DNA of 64,000 bases from Thuidium tamariscinum (Eukaryota > Streptophyta > Bryopsida > Hypnales > Thuidiaceae). Both the position numbers and the translations under genes were made by a program. The notes beneath the pieces are model-generated. The model had not been told where the DNA came from. It made no database searches and saw nothing but the letters and a program-made list of their open reading frames with translations. The first letter of the stretch is position 1. The number at the start of each line of letters is the position of its first letter. The stretch lies in contig OX344753.2 in NCBI GenBank assembly GCA_947034885.2, positions 23,204,347 through 23,268,346 on the forward strand, given 5' to 3'. Shown in pieces: positions 59,576-64,000 of the stretch.

Positions 59576-61489
59576 AAGTTCAATTGATAGATTTTTCAAG
59601 TGTGTCTTGGTTTCAATGTCTTAGAGTTGAACATTTTTGCAATAAGTGTCTATTAGTTATCTAAATTCATAAAGGGATAATTTACTCAAAAGCATAGTAT
59701 TTGCTATCCTTGCCTTCAATGTATTTATTGATGATATCTTAAGATTGCTTTAATTTTTCCTTTGAGGAAAATAGGTCATTTCATTCTTGAAATTTTTATG
59801 TACATCAAAAGTGCACTTAACCCCTAAATGCCCAAGGCCTATTTTGAGCTTCTTGGAATTTGCTCTAAGTTGAACAAAATGCCAACATTTTGATAAGTTG
59901 TATCAATTTTTTTAAATTGTAACCATACAAATTCATTTTAGATATGTTAGTGATTGCATAAGAAAAGAAAACACAACAATATCACTTATAAAGTGAAAGA
60001 TTATAATGTTTAACTATAAGGGTTTTAAAATTGCAAAAGTAATGTAAAGTGTTTTTGTTCTCTTTTTGTAAGTCAAATTTGAAAAGTTGGTGACCAAAAA
60101 AATATGAGATTGAAGGGCCTAACATGCATAACTCCAATCAATTTATGGCTTCTCAAAATCAACTCTACAATTTTTACACATGAATTTTGAATGTGATTTT
60201 TTCTCCAAGATCTAGTGTATTTGAGGCTCATTTTCAAGAGCTCTTAACACTACGAAAAGTCAAATTGTAATGAGTATTCTTGCACAAAATTTTGAATAGA
60301 AAAATCACCATCATTCATTTTTTAGATTGGATTTTTGACACTGAAACTAGACTTCTAAAAGAACTTTCCAAAAATATAAACTACTAAAAATAGCAAATTG
60401 ATTAGATTTTATTACCAACATTAAAATCTAATTATATGAATTTTCTTAATATATGTGACATAGGTCAAGCTATCAAACTTTTAGAGCTTTTAATTAAAAT
60501 TTGAACTTTTTTACTAGATATTAGACATAGCTAATGAATTTCTATTTTTATTAGAAGGAACTTCCTTTATGAATTTTTTAATATTAAGAATAGATGTTTG
60601 AATTCTTCATATATATTGTGAAGTTATTTTTAGATAAAAATACAACCCAAAATTACCTGCATCTCATTTTCTTTAATTTGGTTTTCACCTAATTTTTTAG
60701 TCCTCTTAATTTGATACAATTCTTACTAAAGTCACTTTCTAAGCCATTTTAATTATAATATCCCTTGTATGCAATGCAATTTTTTATATTTCCAAGCCCT
60801 TTGAATAAACCTTGTTTTTAAAAAAATTGCGTAGTAGCTTCTTTTAGCGTAATGGGTAGCAAAAAACATATTCTAAAAAAACAATAATTATTTTTGTTTG
60901 ATTGGATAGATTGATGTTTACATAAAACCTTTGAATCATTCAATTTCAACTTATGAGATGAAAGCTATGAGAAATGTTAGTTTGCAAGCAATGAATGAAG
61001 AAAGAACACATTAAAAGATTTTTAAGGCCACGAGGTTTTGGTAAGGTTTTTAGACTATGGGAACCCTAGGAACTTTGCTACATAAGTAATTTGATGTGGT
61101 CAAGAGACTCCCACATCTAATAATAATAATAAATTTTTTTTTCATTTTAAAAAAAAATGGTTTTAATGGTTTTAATGGATTTTTTTTGGTATTTGTTATT
61201 TTGGCCAACAATGGTTGGTTCATAGCATTGGACTTGAAATAGTCTCATAATGCCTTCAAATCTCCCTTTATGTATGAAGTTATTTGTTAATTTTATTTAT
61301 TTTTAAATTAAAATAATACTCAAATAATAAAACATATTATATATGTAATACTATTGCAATTTTCATTATTAGTTCATGTAGACCATGAACTTTTTTTGAT
61401 ACATTCTCTCACTTTTTTCTAGCAATTTGTTAAGTGCAATAGTACTAAAATGATTGAAATTAAAGCTATAATTTTGTAGATCTATGAAA
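59576..61489. other. AT-rich stretch without genes
   Basis: No credible gene. Bases about 61025-61270 resemble a decayed MITE related to text near 8840 (GCTACATAAGTAATTTGATGTGGT). Confidence 0.45.
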
Positions 61490-61590
61490 TTAAAGAATTG
61501 CAAATTGGACAAACTCCTTCACATTGCAACCATTGTTGAATGCACTCAAAGTGATATACATGTTTGCAAGGCAACTTGCACAATGTCTTT

Positions 61591-61866
61591 CCTTCTTCAA
61601 ATTCACTTTGACACACAACACACTTATCTTGACTAAATTTGTTGTCTTGGAGATTAGACCGGCTATATGCAAATTGAAGAAGTTTAGTAATGGAGTGAAG
61701 ATTGAGGTGTTCTCAATTCCCATCCTTTCCTTCTTCAAATTCACTTTGACACACAACACACTCATCTTGACTAAATTTGTTGTCTTGGAGATTAGACCGG
61801 CTATATGCAAATTGTGGAAGTTTGGTAATGGAGTGAAGATTGAGGGAGTTGGCTCTCAATTCCCAT
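61591..61866 (-). repeat. 138-bp tandem duplication within the RING gene
   Basis: Both units contain CCTTCTTCAAATTCACTTTG and TTGTTGTCTTGGAGATTAG and are nearly identical. Each encodes the segment from ITKL..FAYSRSNLQDNKFSQD to CVVCQSEFEEGK. High similarity shows a recent event. Confidence 0.92.
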
Positions 61867-61983
61867 CCTTTCTTCAAATGCAAGTACATGCATTGCTTCT
61901 TCATTGAATATTGGCGCTTCTTCAAATGCCAACACTTCTTCAAATTTGAGCACATCCTCATACAATTCTTCCAAAGTGAGTGA

Positions 61984-62327
61984 CATAAGAGGATTTTTGG
62001 GCCCCCAGAAGACCGTTTCAGGGGTGTTCCCCGAAATTGTTCCCACTGCTACAGACCAGCCCCCTGCTGGTCTGAATTTTTGAATTTTGAAAAAAAAAAA
62101 TTAAAAATTTTTTTTTCAAAAAACTTCAGAATGTATTAAAGAGAAAAAAAAATAATTCAAAAAAATAATTTTAAAATATTTAATATTTAATTAAAATTAA
62201 TAAAAAATTATTATTTTCTGACGTGGCAATCGCTCGACCACATTAGCATCGTGTTCCTAGAGTTCTCAATGCGTTCCCAACGTTTGGGAACTCGCAGTCT
62301 TGTACAGCAGCTGAAAATCCTCTTATG
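61984..62327. mobile_element. MITE inserted in the RING pseudogene, 344 bp
   Basis: Ends CATAAGAGGATTTT and AAAATCCTCTTATG form a perfect 14-bp inverted repeat. The core has GGTCTGAATTTTTGAATTTT and GACGTGGCAATCGCTCGACC, shared with 6309-6608 and in part with 24905-25090. It separates two parts of the RING frame. Confidence 0.75.
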
Positions 62328-63436
62328 ATCTTCGGAAAAATTGTAGAAATCATTTTCATGAGCATATCCATAATTTACTTGATATTGAGAGTGAAGAGCA
62401 TGACTTTGAAAGTAATGATTTATGCGAGCTCCAAAGTCTATAATCTCTTGCATACTAAACTGTTGAATAGGTTCATTATCAAATTCCACTCCATTGTCAC
62501 TACCATGAGTATTGTTGGTAGTATTACAATCATCAATGTTGTCGGTATTGTTGGCATTGTCATTAGTGTCAATATTGTCACCAATATCATCATTTGTATT
62601 GCTATTAGAGCCATCACTTGCAACATAGTTATTGCATCGGCACATTCATCATCACCACTTCTACAACCATGTTCTATTTTCATCTTCAACAAGATATTTC
62701 CTTATTCCTTGTAAGGTAGAGCAAATGCCAAATTATCTAATTCAATTTGATTTATTGATGTTGTTGTTGCATTTGGATCTCGTACTATATCCTCAATATT
62801 TGTTGCACTATATTGGGCACCATTATCACCACCTTCAAATTGTTGCACTCCATTCTTCTCCCTAGTGTTGGCGATCATTTCAATTTTATTCTTTTCATTG
62901 TCACAAGTATTCCTTGATTTTTTTGTCATTGTTGATATTCATCATTGATTGCTACTAATGTTCATCTAAATAATTTTTTTGTTTTAAGACAATGATATCA
63001 AAATGGGTCAAACCACACTCAAAGGTAGCAAAGGCATTACTTTACCAGGACATGACTAGAGTCCTTTTTTTAAATTTCAAAGCTTTAAATTACTTTAATG
63101 TTGTCATTCTAAAAAGAAAGTAATAGGTGGATAGTATTGCAATGGATTATTTGATGATTTTGAAAAAATATTCATGAAAAAAATTCTTAAATAGATGTAA
63201 ATCAGGCTAAATTTTGGAATTTCTTTACAATATAGCACTTAAAAAGGATTTTTTATCAAAAAAATTTATTCTTATCAAGTATACAATTGTAAAAAAGGAT
63301 TTTATGAAAATTATTCTTAAACTAAAAATAGTATAATTTTTTAATCAATTAATTGATTATTGACAAAGTGTTAATTTATTCTAAGAACAAAATTAAACAT
63401 TTAATTTCAAAAAAAATTACACAGAGACCTAGATGT

Positions 63437-63441
<5 letters not shown>

Positions 63442-63484
<43 letters not shown>
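63442..63484. repeat. (TA)n microsatellite
   Basis: About 21 TA units in an AT-rich, gene-free region (62930-63780). Confidence 0.95.
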
Positions 63485-63485
<1 letters not shown>

Positions 63486-63780
63486 TTTTTGTTTTGACAC
63501 AATCATCATTTGGATTATTTTATGTATTGAAAAAAAAGTTCAAAAATTCTTACTTTTGAATATTACAAAAAATAAAAATATAATCAATTTGTGTCAAAAA
63601 TGTCCTTTTCTACTCTATCATATGAATATATACATATATGATTTTTTTGGATTCAATCACATTATTATTCATTAGAAATTAGACTCCTTTTTATCCATTG
63701 AAAAAGCTAACGCATTGACAATCCAAATACAATTGGATTTTTAGTAAAGAATTTTTCTTTTTTTTATGAATAAAATACTA

Positions 63781-64000
63781 CTCCCTCCGTCTGACTATGA
63801 TCTTCTTGTTAGACAAAATGCTCTAAATTAAGCTTGAAAATAAAAAATTTCATAATTTTTTTTGAGTTGTCAGTAGAATTAGAAGCACTCCTATTGTTCT
63901 AAAATTTTGAGCTCCAAAGTTCTTTTCAAATTGTAGTTTTTGAGTACTCAAAAGTTGAATTTTTAGAACATTTTTATCCAGCACCGGTAGCCACACAATC
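63781..64000. mobile_element. Stowaway-like terminus, cut by the window end
   Basis: CTCCCTCCGTCTGACTATGA directly after TA is the typical Stowaway/mariner-type end. The other end is not in the window, so this may be a partial or longer element. Confidence 0.5.

Larger units (their letters stand above)
61490..62929 (-). pseudogene. BIG BROTHER-like RING-H2 E3 ligase, broken
   Basis: The C-terminal part encodes a complete RING-H2 finger: DKCVVCQSEFEEGK followed by LPCKHVYHFEC and CPICNS (C3H2C3), close to the BIG BROTHER family of plant ubiquitin ligases. Upstream pieces fit the same family: NPLMSLTLEELYEDVLKFEE (near 62000), and an Asn/Asp-rich region with INHYFQSHALHSQYQ (near 62400). The first Met considered is at 62929. 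Damage: a 138-bp tandem duplication (61591-61728 and 61729-61866) repeats the first half of the RING with a stop between copies; there is a frameshift near 61870; a MITE sits at 61984-62327; and frame changes occur near 62700. An active homologue would attach ubiquitin to proteins that promote organ growth. Confidence 0.7.

Noticed and set aside
62325-62714. 129-codon hydrophobic plus-strand protein
   Set aside because: Antisense of the Asn/Asp-rich part of the RING pseudogene; Ile/Val richness is a mirror of AAT/GAT codons.
1-64000. tRNA or rRNA genes
   Set aside because: I saw no cloverleaf with A/B boxes or conserved rRNA text, though a scan program could still find a diverged tRNA.

Overview
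This is nuclear DNA of a land plant. It is AT-rich and repeat-rich, its genes are sparse and split by GT-AG introns, and it carries plant-type MITEs, Mutator-like (MULE) elements, long solo LTRs and a LINE fragment. My guess is a bryophyte, perhaps a liverwort: the 701-codon pseudogene at 51-53 kb resembles a repetitive family I recall from Marchantia predicted proteomes, and the glycosyltransferase at 57 kb is of fungal/bacterial type. This is recollection, not a search.

Layout. 1-9.8 kb: no convincing gene; nested and inverted MITEs with 4-bp target duplications. 9.81-25.65 kb: one 15.84-kb MULE with terminal inverted repeats and a 10-bp target duplication. It holds a leftward MULE transposase gene with four in-frame stops and a rightward, apparently intact 12-exon gene (1,072 aa). 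That gene joins a ParB/sulfiredoxin-like domain to a permuted (beta-class) DNA methyltransferase-like domain. A possible third exon lies between them. 25.66-26.19 kb: about 0.5 kb of other DNA with two small coding-like fragments. 26.19-30.9 kb: the left end and decayed transposase of a second, related MULE; no methyltransferase gene is visible beside it. 31.9-44.8 kb: three 3.8-4.0-kb LTR copies; two are solo LTRs with 5-bp target duplications and the third, inverted, has none. 45-46.7 kb: LINE 3' fragment. 48.5-54.4 kb: a MITE next to a 4.9-kb element with perfect 25-bp terminal repeats, which carries a 701-codon pseudogene. 56.7-58.6 kb: intronless family-2 processive glycosyltransferase with a single internal stop. 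61.5-62.9 kb: BIG BROTHER-like RING-H2 pseudogene, broken by a partial duplication and a MITE. 63-64 kb: AT-rich with a (TA)n tract.

The most interesting object is the 15.84-kb MULE with its ParB-methyltransferase cargo. The transposase has decayed but the cargo reads through 12 exons without a stop. Its methyltransferase signatures are altered at catalytic and SAM-binding positions. Its 5' region and first intron hold palindromes (TCCTCGTTGACGAGGA) that are better conserved than the tandem repeat around them. I infer a mobile element carrying a chromatin- or DNA-binding partner, or a domesticated derivative of one; the sequence alone cannot decide between these.
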